A DNA stretch of 64,000 nucleotides, taken from assembly GCA_947685225.1 (NCBI GenBank), contig CANTUV010000002.1, positions 5,456,001 through 5,520,000 on the forward strand. Direction: 5' to 3'. The notes beneath the pieces were generated by a model that was not told the DNA's origin, did no database searches, and was given only the letters and a program-made list of their open reading frames with translations. The first letter of the stretch is position 1. Each line of letters opens with the position of its first letter. A program made the translations under genes and the position numbers. The stretch comes from Garcia nutans (taxonomy: Eukaryota > Streptophyta > Magnoliopsida > Malpighiales > Euphorbiaceae). This document shows positions 36,920-48,348 of the stretch, piece by piece.

Positions 36920-37407
36920 CCCATAACTGGATAACCAATTCATGCCGAGAATCATATCATACTCCCAAAAAGGCATCTCAATCAAATCACCGAGAAACTC
37001 CTCATCCTGAATAATAAATAGACTATCTTGGAGTACCCTGCTAACTATAACATTGTGTCCTAAAGGATTTGTAACCAAAACATCAAATCCTAGGGACTCC
37101 GAATGAATGTCACTCACAGGCAATATGGTTGCACTAATGTATGAATGAGTCAACCCAGGGTCTAACAATGCATGAACTAAAGTGCCAAATAAAGTAAAAA
37201 TACCTCCTATAACAACTGAAGCACTCGGCTACCTTTGCATAACATAAACCCACTGTGATAGCCCTGCATCATCTGGTCTATTCCCAGCAATAGAACTTCC
37301 TCTCTGACTAATCTCAGATCTACCACCTCTGCCAAAACATCTGCCACAATGACCTCCTTTGACATTGGGTTGAGAAGTTGTTGTATCTGCCTGTCTATCA
37401 TCATGTG
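36920..37407 (-). pseudogene. Old Tekay gag end and protease
   Basis: On the minus strand, protease reads LLDPGLTHSYISATILPVSD and FLGDLIEMPFWEYDMILGMN, with the catalytic Asp in DPG. Upstream lies a Gly/Arg-rich gag tail (RCFGRGGRSEISQRG) and YVMQR. The zinc knuckle is lost because an LTR interrupts at 37408. This joins the pol at 34387 after removal of the solo LTR. Confidence 0.85.
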
Positions 37408-39190
37408 TGTAACACCCTTATACCCTATATACATACAATACATACACCCAATATATGTAAAATATGCATATACGGTACAAAAATGTCACAGTCTGATTTA
37501 ATAAAAAAATTTCACTTTTAAAATTTAGAATCTTAAATACTTTAAAATGTATATTCAAATGACAAATAAAATGTTATCATAAATTATAGATACTAAAATA
37601 AACATTTTTCATAAAAATCTCTAGAAAAAATTTGCCAGAGTTTTTGTTTGTAATTTGGACATTCCCAAATTCAACAAACAACACAACCTGCATAAGATAA
37701 CACTCCTAATAAATATCAAATCACCATTTCACCCATACTCCTCAATCCCTCCAAATTTCACAAAATATTTATACATGTATATATGTTTATCTAAAAACAC
37801 ATATAAAATCCATAATATAATATTTATCCAAAACGTCCTTTATAATTTACAATATATATACCAAAAACATAATATAATGTATGCAATACCAAAATATAAT
37901 AAAAACATATAAATGCTGGCAATCAGCACTGATCTCGAAGAAGCAACCAAAACAACGCTAGAAAGCTCAAAGCTAGACATGACCTAGTCTAAACGAACTC
38001 TCCGGCTCTACCGAATCTACCCTATCTTCTGTGCGATGAATTTTAATCGCGCTAAGCTAAAAGCCTAGCTATACAAACTTTGATAACAATAAAGCTCAAA
38101 TGCAATGCCAATGCATAATGCATATGGATATCATATCTCATATCATTTCATTTTAACATATTACTCAATTGTTTCACAATTCACATAAAAACAAACACAA
38201 GTGTGGGCCCAAAGGATCTAATATGCTATTTAAATTCTAAAGTTACTATTTTGGTCCATATTAACACTCAGTGTCTAGCCCGAAGGCAAATGACGTCCAA
38301 CGTCTAGCCCGAAGGTAAATCAAATAGTTTCTCAATATAGCTAGCCCCGAAGGCAAATAATGAGGATAACCTCATAGGCATGCCGTTAAACACTGAATTC
38401 TAAAAATTTAATAACATACTAGGAACACAATTGATTCACATTTCTCATTATCAATCTCTTTCTCATTTTCTCATAATCAAGCTAGGCACATTGCCTCATT
38501 TTTCATTATCTATTAGACACATTGCCTTATTTTCTTATCTTTTTCTCACTTTTCTAACTTTTCTCATTTATATCAATATCAATTAATCACATTTCATCAT
38601 ATCATCACATTGCATCACATGTTATCTTAAAACTCATCACCCTAATATTTTGCGTAGTTTCACATAATCCACATATGATTCACATTTTATACTCTTTAGC
38701 CATTAACAATGGCTTTTTAACAATGCCATTAATGCAAACACAACAAATGACATTACCCAAATACTTTGGATCATTTTCACATAATACACATATTTCACAT
38801 TTTATACCTTTCAGCCATTAACAATGACTTTTCACAATGTATTTATTACAAATATGACATTACACATGTCATAGGACATTATTCATACATGATCAAACAC
38901 ATCAAATAGCTTAACACATTTTTCAATCCAAAATGTGCTAAGCCCAGTGTAATTCAAATATGTTCAATTCATCCAAAGTTTGTACATACCTCTAAGAGCA
39001 ACCAAAAACAAGTTCAAACACCACCTCCAACCTTCTCTTTCCACTTGCCCTTCAACACTTGGATGGGGAAAATAAACTCTCCTCAATGCCTATACAAAAT
39101 GTGATCATAAATAATCATTTAGTACCACATTTTAAGGCATTTCCAATATTAAATCATAATTAAACACCATTCAAACAAAAATCCCAAAGT
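37408..39190 (-). mobile_element. Truncated Tekay-type LTR
   Basis: This starts on the plus strand with TGTAACACCCTTATACCC (an LTR end in minus orientation). It shows the shared GTGCGATGAATTTTAATCGCGC box near 38030 and three CTAGCCCGAAGGCAAA repeats (38275-38360). Near 39190 it passes into Tat 3' UTR sequence without a recognisable terminus, so its U3 and target duplicate are gone. Confidence 0.7.
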
Positions 39191-39199
39191 TAAGGCTAA

Positions 39200-39647
39200 C
39201 CTTACTTTAACTTTGGAATGCCATACTAGGCGACCCAATCCAAATCCAGTCTGGGGTCTAAGTACCCAAATCAAATTTAGTCTCGGATCTTTACCAAAAT
39301 GAATCTCGGGTCCATAATCTAAATTCAGTCTCCATTCTAGAACCAAAACCAATCTTAGGTCCAGAGCCCAAATTCAGTCTTGGGCTAGCCCAAACAAATC
39401 TCATGTCCAAAACCAAAATCCAGTCTAGGTTCTAGAACCCAAACCAATCTAGGGTCCGTAACCCAAATACAGTCTTGAGTCCATAACCTAAACCAATCTT
39501 GGGTCGAGAACCCAAACTTAAAACCTCAGGTCCAAAACCTAAACCAATTCCCAGGTCCAAAACCCATCCTTATCCAAGATTAGCTCAAAGTCACGTTATT
39601 TTTCACTCTCTGAATGAATTTAGAATCATTCAAGCAGGGGGCAAAAT
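39200..39647 (+). mobile_element. Tat 3' end fragment: UTR repeats and polypurine tract
   Basis: About a dozen units built on CTAGAACCCAAACCAATCT and GGGTCCATAACCYAAA lead to TCATTCAAGCAGGGGGCAAA (ending 39645) and an LTR start. The layout matches 7845-8361. No pol or passenger gene is retained here. Confidence 0.8.
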
Positions 39648-40385
39648 TATAGACCCCTAACTTTGGCTCTAAGCTACTATAATCTCAATTAATAGAGGCC
39701 TAGTCAAGATCGGTCCATTCTTAATGGCTTAAACCTAGTTTAAAATAAGTCGACTAGACTTTCAAAGGCCTAAAATGGTCTGATTCAAAGTTCAAATGAG
39801 TTTGGTTATGTTTTAATCTGATATGGGCAGTGTAATGTCAAATTAGGCCTACCTAATTCATTATGGACATTGTCCATATCCAATTGGATAAGTCCAATTC
39901 AATATGGACAATATCCATATCCAATTTGATAAGTCCAATTCAATATGGGAAACTAGGTCGACATGGACCAAAGTCATGTCGACCTGGGCATCCAGGTCGA
40001 CATGGCCTTTGGCTCATGTTGACCTAGGGCATCTAGGTCGACATGAGCCAAGGCTCATATCACCTGGGCCCTCCCAACTTGAACTAGTTTTGCATTTTTA
40101 ATTTTTTTTTGGACCGGACCATCTAAAAAACTTATTTTAGGGTTTTGTTGTTGAGTTTGTGACTTTTAAAATTGTATTGACTTATTAGAAGCTGTAAATC
40201 ATATCGAATTTATTTTGGTATTCTTTAATTAAGACCGTACCAACTTAGGGCCAAAATTAAGGGTCTACAGTAGTACAGATGATATTTCAATAAGTTAAGA
40301 ACTTTATAATGTTTATACCTAAAAAGGAGACTGGTTCCAATGACCAAACGCTATAGGGGTACTGGGTTTCTCACCTTTCCCATGC
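39648..40385 (+). mobile_element. Tat LTR fragment with an inverted LTR end inside
   Basis: The LTR starts TATAGACCCCTAACTTTGG (the TG is mutated to TA) and shares U3 features with the solo LTR at 22763. From about 40070 to 40268 the sequence is inverted and ends precisely with the complement of TGTAGACCCTTAATTTTGG. At 40269 the plus-strand LTR resumes (TAAGAACTTTATAATG) until the inserted minus LTR at 40386. The TCGACATGG dyad ladder (39950-40060) lies at the turn. Confidence 0.7.
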
Positions 40386-42589
40386 TATGAGAGGGAATTT
40401 TTGCCCCCACTCCCGGTGGAATGGTTCTTGCGACTTCGACACTATTCAGGCTCGGGGCCTTAGAGAACACGGACCTAAGTGCGGAGAAAATGGAGTTGCC
40501 ACTCGGATGGGCCGGGAAAAAGAAAGGGGTGGATGACTCGATTCCTGAGGAATCCCCAACCCCCTAATGGGTTCAGAAAGTTGGGTACGTGTGGGGAAGG
40601 TGAGAAATGGCCCAGCACCCCCACAACGCCCGGTTCATTGGAACCGGCCTCCTTTATAGGTCTTAATATTATAAAATTCTTAAGTATAATAACATTATCC
40701 ATACTACACACAATAATTAAAAGAAAGCATCAATATATTAAAATCAAAGCAATGTCCAAAAAAAGCAAATAAATGGACACCCATCCAAGGATGGAAACAT
40801 GTCCTTACATCACATGCCTAAATAGGAAACCCACCAAAAGGTAGAAACATGTCCTTTACATAGGTTCTAAAATAAAAAATCAAATTAAATTACATGATGT
40901 TTAACTAATGAGGTACCCACCAAGTGGAAACATACCTCTTACAACTTTTGGAAATCTAAATTAATTGATAAAAGTAAATAATCATTCATCATAAATAAAT
41001 CATTCATCAAAGCTATTAATCAAAATATAAAATAAACATCCATCCAAGATAAATTAAATTAATCAAGTATTGAAATTAAATAAATTAAAGCATAAGAAAT
41101 AAATCAAAGCATAATCAAGTATGGAATTGAATAAAGCAAATAAAAGTCCAATTATGGCTACTGTGACTTTTTATGGAATTAAAATAAATTAGGGTTTTAT
41201 GTTTTAAAGGGTTGCTAAGACTCTTTGATTAACAAAATTAAGGCTTGAATGATGATATCATGAAACTAGGGTTTTAAAATACTTTAATTTGTGATTTTTG
41301 GTTATTGGGTTCCTAAGCTACTGTGTAAAATTTAGGTTTTTATGTTTTTATGTTTTTAATGTTTTAAAAGGATTAGGGTTCATAAAAATTAGGGTTTAAG
41401 GTTTTAAAAGGGTTAGTGTTCATTATTTTGGGGTTAAAAGTTGAATTTTGGATTTTAGGATTTAGAAGTAGGGTCACGGATGGTGAATAATTTTTAGGGT
41501 TTTAGAAATCAATTTGATAATTTCATGAAGTTTTATGAATTTAAACAAATAAATTAAAGTTTTTATAAGTAGAAAAGATATTTTAGAAGACTTTTTGAAT
41601 GAAATAGAACCTACTTTAAGATTTTAAAAGAAGCAGAATTTACATCATAGTTTTGTTGAAAAATATGTTCAATTAGAGTTTTAAGATTTTTAAGAAGAAA
41701 AAATAACAATTTTAAGCCTTTTGGAAGATAAACTAATGAAATAAGGTTTTTTTTTTTTTTTGCTTTAGAAAAACTAAATTAAAGTTCAAAGGTTTTAATT
41801 TTGATTTCATAAATTTACTACTGTGTAAAGAAAACAATTAAAGAAAATTAATTAACACATACCTTCTTTTGATGATTTCTCCAAAAACAATTCTTCTTGG
41901 ATGAACTAGCTCCAAAGACAAGCTTTTTTTGCCTTTGAATCCTCTAAATCGTGCTACTGATGTTCCAGAAAAAAGTTGAATTGAATTTCTTCTTTTCCTT
42001 CCTTGATTTGGTTTCAAATTTTCAAAACTCCTCTTGGATTTTTGCTTCCCCTTTTTTAATTGTCTTTGGTCCTTATTTATAGTGGTTTAAGGTTGTTTCT
42101 TCCTAATTAGTTAAGTTAAGTAATATTAATAAAAAAAGAAACCAAAACCTAATTGGATTAGGTTTCGAAAAATTTACGTCGAAAAATTTGCGCTGCCGAA
42201 AAAAAACTGCTGCGGAAAAACTGCACTGGCGAAAAAATCTGCCGCAGCTGGCTGCGGCAGCACGAACGGAAGAGCCCGTAAGCTATTTTGCAGGCAGAAA
42301 ATTTCTGCGTGCGAAATAGTACAGTGATTTCGCCTGCACGAATTTCCTGCGGGAAAAATGCCCACGGGCTCGCGCGATGATTTTTTCGTCGCCGATTTTT
42401 CCGACTCCGATTTTTATTTTGATTTGGCCTGCACTTTTATTTGTTTATTTCTATTTTTTATTAATAAAAATTAGATACTAAAGCAAAAATTATTTAATAA
42501 AAATTATTTTTGACCAATTAGACAATTAAAATCATTTTAGACTAAATAAAACATATTTGACCGGATTGGGTCAAAATTAAGGGTCTACA
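40386..42589 (-). mobile_element. 3' LTR of a minus-strand Tat element
   Basis: On the minus strand it runs from TGTAGACCCTTAATTTTGAC (42589) to a slightly altered CTCATA end (40386), about 2.2 kb. The polypurine tract AGGGGGCAAAT lies just upstream (minus strand, about 42600-42590). The inverted GGGGGTTGGGGATTCC box (40548-40568), the dyads and the AACCCTAA-rich zone (41170-41430, complement) all match the LTR at 44313. The element body to its right is cut at 44312. Confidence 0.88.
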
Positions 42590-42654
42590 ATTTGCCCCCT
42601 ACTTGAATGATCTGAAACCTTAGTGAAAGAGAGTCAAAAAGCAATAAGACTTAA

Positions 42655-43080
42655 TTTTTGATGAAATGGTTGAGGTTTTGGGTTTTGAACCCAGTTCGAG
42701 TTCTGGACTCAAGGATAATTCTAGGTTCTAGACCTAAGAAAAATTTGGGTTTTGAACCCGGTTCGAGTTCTGGACTCAAAGATAATTCTAGGTTCTGGAC
42801 CTAAGGAAAATTTGGGTTTTGGACCCGGTATTGGGTACTTGGACCCGAGAATGATTTGATTTGGGTACTTGGACCCGAGATTGATTTGATTTGGGTACTT
42901 GGACCCGAGATTGATTTAATTTGGGTACTTGGACCCGGGATTGGGTACTTGGACCCGAGATTGATTTGATTTGGATACTTGGACCCGAGAATGGGTACTT
43001 GGACTCGAGCTTGGGTACTTGGACTCGAGAATGGGTGCTTGGACCCGAGATTGAGTTTGACTGACCTTTTATCATTTGAG
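42655..43080. repeat. Tat 3' UTR tandem repeats (GGGTACTTGGACCCGAGA type)
   Basis: Two blocks are present. At 42660-42830 the units read GGGTTTTGAACCCGGTTCGAG and CTAGGTTCTGGACCTAAG. At 42830-43060 about nine units of 15-30 bp read GGGTACTTGGACCCGAGATT with a TGATTTGATTT spacer. It is the reverse-oriented counterpart of 7845-8290. Confidence 0.85.
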
Positions 43081-43104
43081 AAGTCTGACTGCTCCGGCTA
43101 TTTT

Positions 43105-43490
43105 ATGCATTGTGATTCTTCACCATCAAAATGGATCTTCATCCTTTGAGATCGGGTCTTCACCCTTAAAAATGGATCTTCATCCTTTGAGATTGGGTCT
43201 TCACCCTTGAAAATGGATCTTCATCCTTTGAGATCACCCTTGAAAAAGGATCTTCATCCTTTGAGATCGGGTCTTCACCCTTGAAAATGGATCTTCAACC
43301 TTTGAGATTGGGTCTTCACCCTTGAAAATGGATCTTCATCCTTTGAGATCGGGTCTTCACCCTTGAAAATGGGTCTTCATCCTTTGAGATCTGGTCTTCA
43401 CCCTTGAAAATGGATCTTCATCCTTTGAGATCAGGTGTTCACCCTTAAAAATTGATCTTTATCCTTTGAGATCGGGTCTTTACCATTTCA
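43105..43490. repeat. About 42-bp tandem repeat (ATCTTCATCCTTTGAGATCG)
   Basis: About eight units alternate ATCTTCATCCTTTGAGATCG with GGTCTTCACCCTTGAAAATG. It lies between the UTR repeats and the antisense DUF7745 promoter. No matching array occurs in the left Tat copy, so it is specific to this subfamily. Confidence 0.85.
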
Positions 43491-43600
43491 CAATACCGAA
43501 GGCAACACGGCAACTCAAAACTATTTTGTCACTAATTTTCTATCCTTGTGCGTCTCGGTCTCAAACTATTCCTTGTCAACTTTGGAATAGCCAATCATCC

Positions 43601-43610
43601 TATATAAATC
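43601..43610 (+). promoter_or_regulatory. TATA box of the second DUF7745 gene, with a CCAAT motif
   Basis: TATATAAATC lies 118 bp upstream of the ATG at 43719, and CCAAT lies at 43591. The spacing parallels the promoter at 4611-4620 for the sister gene. Confidence 0.6.
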
Positions 43611-43718
43611 TCTTTCCATGCCATGACCTCATACAGAAGCCAAAAAATTTTCCACAAATTTTAAACTTCAACATTAACATTCCTTTTAACAATTCCAATT
43701 TCCCTTCAATTGTCAATA

Positions 43719-44312
43719 ATGACTGAACTCAATTTGAAGAAAATAAAATGTCTATTTAAAAATATAAATGCCATTCATTGGAAACAAATGTCTTAGTCTA
43801 AAATCAATACTTTAAAGTATTTTCAAAATATTAAACTGGACCATTCTTTTTTATATGTCATGGCTTCTTTTTGGAATGTGAGTTCTAGGACATTTAAGAT
43901 TTATGGCTTTGAGATATGTCCCATGGTTGAAGAGTTTGAGGCCATCCTTGGATATCCAAGCAATCAACCAATGGCGTTATCTATATTGATTTTCAAGACT
44001 CAACAAAAGATGCAAATGTTATTTCAACTTTAAAAGCCTGAAGTTCTACAGTTGATGAGAGGTGAGAAGATTCTGCTTGGTCCTGTAATTGATTTTTGCA
44101 TTTCTCACTTGACTCCTACCAAGGCATGGGGATGTATGCTTTGTCTATGCTTGCTTGGCCAATTTTTGCTTTTTTCTTCTGATGGAGATATTGACCCACA
44201 AGTATTGGATATCATGGACCAAATGGAAGGAAGCTTGTCGCCGATACCAGTGATCTTAGCTGAGACTTTAGTTGGACTAGACATACTTAAATCGGGATTG
44301 TCAAAGAGATTG
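43719..44312 (+). pseudogene. Second DUF7745-like antisense passenger gene, cut by a Tat LTR
   Basis: This gene is antisense to its minus-strand Tat carrier. It reads MTELNLKKIKCLFKN, GFEICPMVEEFEAILGYP, LMRGEKILLGPVIDFC, LCLLGQFLLFSSDGDIDP and ILAETLVGLDILKSGLSKRL, collinear with exon 1 at 4511-3894. Two stops break it (after KQMS and after LFQL). At 44312 a Tat LTR interrupts it, so exon 2 is not visible. The PMD gene is absent between it and the 3' LTR, unlike the left copy. The two copies differ at many positions yet keep the same conserved blocks. Confidence 0.72.
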
Positions 44313-46659
44313 TGTAGACCCTTAATTTTTGACACAGTCCGGTCCAATATATTTTATTTAGTCCAAAATAATTTTTGTGTATAATATTTATTTAAGTATT
44401 TATTTTTTATAATTTTTAAAAATTATTATAATAATAATAAATAATAATAATAAATATATAAAAATAAAAATCAGCGACGAAAAATTTCATCGCCGAAAGT
44501 CATTGGACGAAATGGCCTTGGGCCATTTCACCCGCAGGAGTTTCCTGTGGGCAAAATGGCTTCTGGCCGCGCCCCTCGCATTTTTCCACGCCAGCGCTCA
44601 CAAGCTCACAGCCCATCGCAGTTTTCGCCAACAAAATTTTTGCAACGCAATTTTTTTCGAAACCAAATTCTATTTGGTTTCAGTTTTCTTTTCCTAATTA
44701 AGTATAGTTTCCTTAAACAATTGGAATTAATCTTCTAAATTTCCTATAAATAACACTAAAAACATAAAAAGGGGGGATCGGACTGGATTTTGAGGAGAAA
44801 AACTTTGGATTTGGATTGGAACTTGAGACTTTAGATTTGAGAGGAGCAATAAGCAAGCAATTAACAATTCATCAAAGGCAGCAACCTTGCCTTTGTCTCC
44901 GGTCATCTAGAAGTTAATTTTGGTGGAACCAACTATGCAGGTTTGATCCTTAATCATAAACTATTCATAACTTTGTTTCTTTGATTCATAATAATATACA
45001 TACAAAACTTTGATCTTTGAATATGTAACAACTTAATCTTCGTTTCCAAAAACCTTAAATGATTTCCTCTGTTTCTAAATACCTTAAAAACCCTAATTCG
45101 TTTCTTTTGTTTTCCAAAAATCTTAAATCTTTCCTTCTGTTTCTTTTAAAAATTAAGAACCCTAATTGTGTTTCTTCTAAAATTTAATAACCCTAATTAT
45201 GTTTCTTCTAAAACTTAAGAACCCTAATTTATTTCTTCTAAACCTTAAAACCCTAGATTTTTCCTTCTATTTCCAAAAATCCTAAAAAATACTTTTCTGT
45301 TTCTAGAAACCTTAAATCATTTTTCCTATTTCCAAAAGCTTTTAAAAACCCTGAACTATTTTCTTCCAATTCTTTTCCAAAATTTCCAAATATTTTGTTA
45401 AATATCCAAACTCTAAACCCACTTTATAGTTTCTAAAAATCATAATTACTTTATCAAACTTTAAATTATTTCCTTCAACTCCAAAACCAAAACAATAAAC
45501 CTCAAACAAGTTAATCTAAACCCTAAGTTTTCCTAAACCCTAATTCCCTCAAAACTAATATGTAAATCCTAGTTTTCCTAAACCCTAATCCTTAAAACCT
45601 TAAAATCTTATAAACCTAAGCATTCAAACTCAATACAGTAAATCCAAAACAACAATCCAGTAACCAAGAGCTATAAACCTAATGTTTTAAAGTGTCCAAA
45701 CCCTAATTTCATAATTTTACCCTTCAAACCCTAGTTTGATTAATCAAAGAACCTTATTAATTTCTTAAATTATAAAACCCTAATCCATTTCAAATTCTCT
45801 TAAAACTTACAGTAGCCTAAATAAATAACAATAATAATATCTTAAGGTTCCAAAACCCTAAATATTAATTAAAGAACTTTGGATGGAAACAGTAAACCTC
45901 AATTTATATCTTTACTTACTTTATTTGATTATGTAGTTCATTATATGCTTTGATTTATTTTCAATACTTGATTTATTTAATTTATCATGGATGAATGTTT
46001 ATTATAGATTTTGATTGATGTTTAATATCTTTGATGAATGATTTATTTATAACGATTGGTTATTTACTTTTATCGACTTATTTTGATTTCCAAAAGTGTA
46101 AGAGGTATGTTTCCACTTTGTGGGTACCTCATTAGTTAAATATCATGTAATTTAAATTGCTTTTATATTTTGGACCAATGTAAAGGACATGTTTCTACTT
46201 TTTGGCAAGTGTCCTATTTAGTTTAGACATGAACGATGTAAGGATATGTTTTCATCCTCGGATGGGTATCCATTTATTTGCTTTGCTTGGACATTGCTTT
46301 GATTTTAATATAATGATACTTTATTTCAATTGTTGCATGTAATATGGATAATATTGTTATACTTAAGAATTTTATAATATTAAGACCTGTAAAGTAGGCC
46401 AATTCCAATGAATCGGGCATTGTGGGGGTGCTGGGCCATTTCTCACCTTCCCCTCACGTACCCAACTTTCCGAACCCATTAGGGGGTTAGGGATTTCTTA
46501 GGAATCAAGTCATCCACCCCTTTCTTTTTTTCGGCCCATCTGGGTGCGACTCTATTTTCTCCAGACTTAGGTCCGTGTTCTCAAAAATCTCGAGCCTAAA
46601 CAGTGCCAAAGTCGCAAGAACCATTCCACCAGAAGTGGGGGCAAAAATCTCCGCTCACA
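44313..46659 (+). repeat. 5' LTR of the right Tat element
   Basis: This 2,347-bp LTR, TGTAGACC...CTCACA, is the only uninterrupted Tat LTR in the window. It shows the U3 dyads CAGCGACGAAAAATTTCATC (from 44472) and CGAAACCAAATTCTATTTGG (about 44658), a TATA box at 44743-44752, the AAACCCTAA-rich zone 45060-45860, and GGGGGTTAGGGATTTC at 46481. Confidence 0.93.
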
Positions 46660-46660
46660 G

Positions 46661-46680
46661 TGGCGACTCCACTGGAGACA
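46661..46680 (+). other. Primer binding site of the Tat element
   Basis: TGGCGACTCCACTGGAGACA starts two bases past the LTR end. The position and TGGCGACTC form fit Tat/Ogre elements, which commonly use tRNA-Arg; I cannot confirm the tRNA here. Confidence 0.7.
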
Positions 46681-47823
46681 AGAGAAGTTGATTCCGTTGG
46701 TCTTTATATTATTCTATTCTTTCTTATAATTATATTATCCATTGCATCATATTAGATTGCATTGTGCGTGAGTTAGGATGCCTGTGTTACCCGTGTTGTG
46801 TTATGTAAGGGATACCATACTTTCACTCAAGGTATGGAGATCGAGCATGGCATAACCACTCATAGCCTCATACCATTAGGTATATACTTGCTATGGGAAC
46901 CTAAGCCTTTTTACCCGAAGACTAAAGCTCATGTAATTGGCCTAGTTACCTTCCTTAGGTTTTACCCCAAATGCTTGTTGTTTGACTATGGTTAATTTAT
47001 CTTGGCTTAAATCATGGCTCATTTGGTTTGCTCTTTTTCTAATATGACCTAAGTACATTTGTAAGTTCAAATAAATTTTCTTCTTTAAAGTCCAAAAGAC
47101 CAAAGCTATTTTCAAATGTGATGGTCTTTGGATATAAAACTTTTCTAAATAATAAAATCAAAAATTCTTTTCTCGTGACCAAAACACAAAGCCCAAAATC
47201 CATTTTTTCTAAAATCTTTTTACAATGGGCTTGGAAACAAAATTATTTTCATCCAACCTTTTCTTACAAAGAGCTTGCAAATTATTTAGGTCAATTACGA
47301 AATACCAAAAATCAATTGTGAGCCTAGTTTATACTAAGAGTAATTAATCATGGGCTTGTTTTTGGCATGAATCATTCGTTACTTTTTTCAAGTGAGAAAT
47401 CTATTTATAATAAACCTCTTAATTTAGTTTTAATCCAATATAGCATAAAAGCTACTTTAGATGGATAAAGGGATTAAAACCTAATTAATGGGAATTATCA
47501 TAAATTGATTTCCAATTTTAAAAATACAACTAATGATTGAAACATCCTTGGGAAATATTCGAAAACAAGGTACCCCATGTTGGTATTTTGTTAACCATAT
47601 ACCTAGGAAAAGAGACTCGTCATTCGTGTGTGGATGTTATAAGGTTGGAAGGAACATCCTATTTGTCCTTGTTTGTGCATACATGCATACATTTGCACCT
47701 CATATCATTGATCCTTTCTGGCTCACAGCCCTGGATTACGACAGTTCAAAAGCTTATGACAATCTGACCTACGCCGGAAGTGAAGAATCTAGCAACGACT
47801 CAATCACTTGCTCGCCAAAAATA
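46681..47823 (+). other. Tat 5' leader
   Basis: This is untranslated sequence between the primer site and gag. An in-frame open stretch precedes the gag ATG from about 47533 (with ILFVLVCAYMHTFAPHIIDP), but its composition differs from gag. It may be leader or a short extra frame. Confidence 0.5.
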
Positions 47824-48348
47824 ATGGATCCCGAACAAATTCAAAGAATGGTGGATGATGCCCTCAATGCCAAGATGGAAGAAATAAAAGAGGCCCTAAC
47901 TGAGACCATGAAGAACCAATTGACTGCAATTTTAGAAAATCATGCCGAAGCATCTGCTAGCACTAAGAAGCCAAAGGACAAAGGGAAGACTAAAGTTGGT
48001 GAAGTGGTTTTTGATGATTAAAAGGTGATCATTGATGATGATGATGATGATTGGGCTCAATACAACCAAGATCCTCAAGACAAAAAGGAGTCGAAGGTTG
48101 TTGAGAAGACAACTGTTGAAAAGACCAAGACTTCTGATGTTGAAAATATGATTGCTGATTTAGAAAAGAAATTTGAGAAGAAGCTGAAAACCGAAGAGAT
48201 CTCCGAGATCGACAAAATATTTGAACGAGATGAGGAGGTCCCGTATAAGTTCAAGATGCCTTCCTTCGCTAGGTACAATGGTACTGGAAACCCCTATCAC
48301 CATGTGAAGCAGTATATCACTGCTATGCAGTCTGCCCAAGCTACTAAG
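47824..48348 (+). pseudogene. Tat gag, N-terminal part
   Basis: The ATG at 47824 gives MDPEQIQRMVDDALNAKMEE, a charged coiled-coil region, a TAA at 48019-48021, then an acidic run (IIDDDDDDW) and a conserved gag-core start (KFKMPSFARYNGTGNPYHHV). It is cut at the CTAAG target site by the element at 48349. The start at 47824 is chosen because coiled-coil gag composition begins there. Confidence 0.85.

Noticed and set aside
36461..37168. 235-codon open frame on the minus strand
   Set aside because: It is a chimera. The first 85 or so codons are Tekay protease; the rest is solo LTR sequence entered at 36919. It is not a gene of its own.
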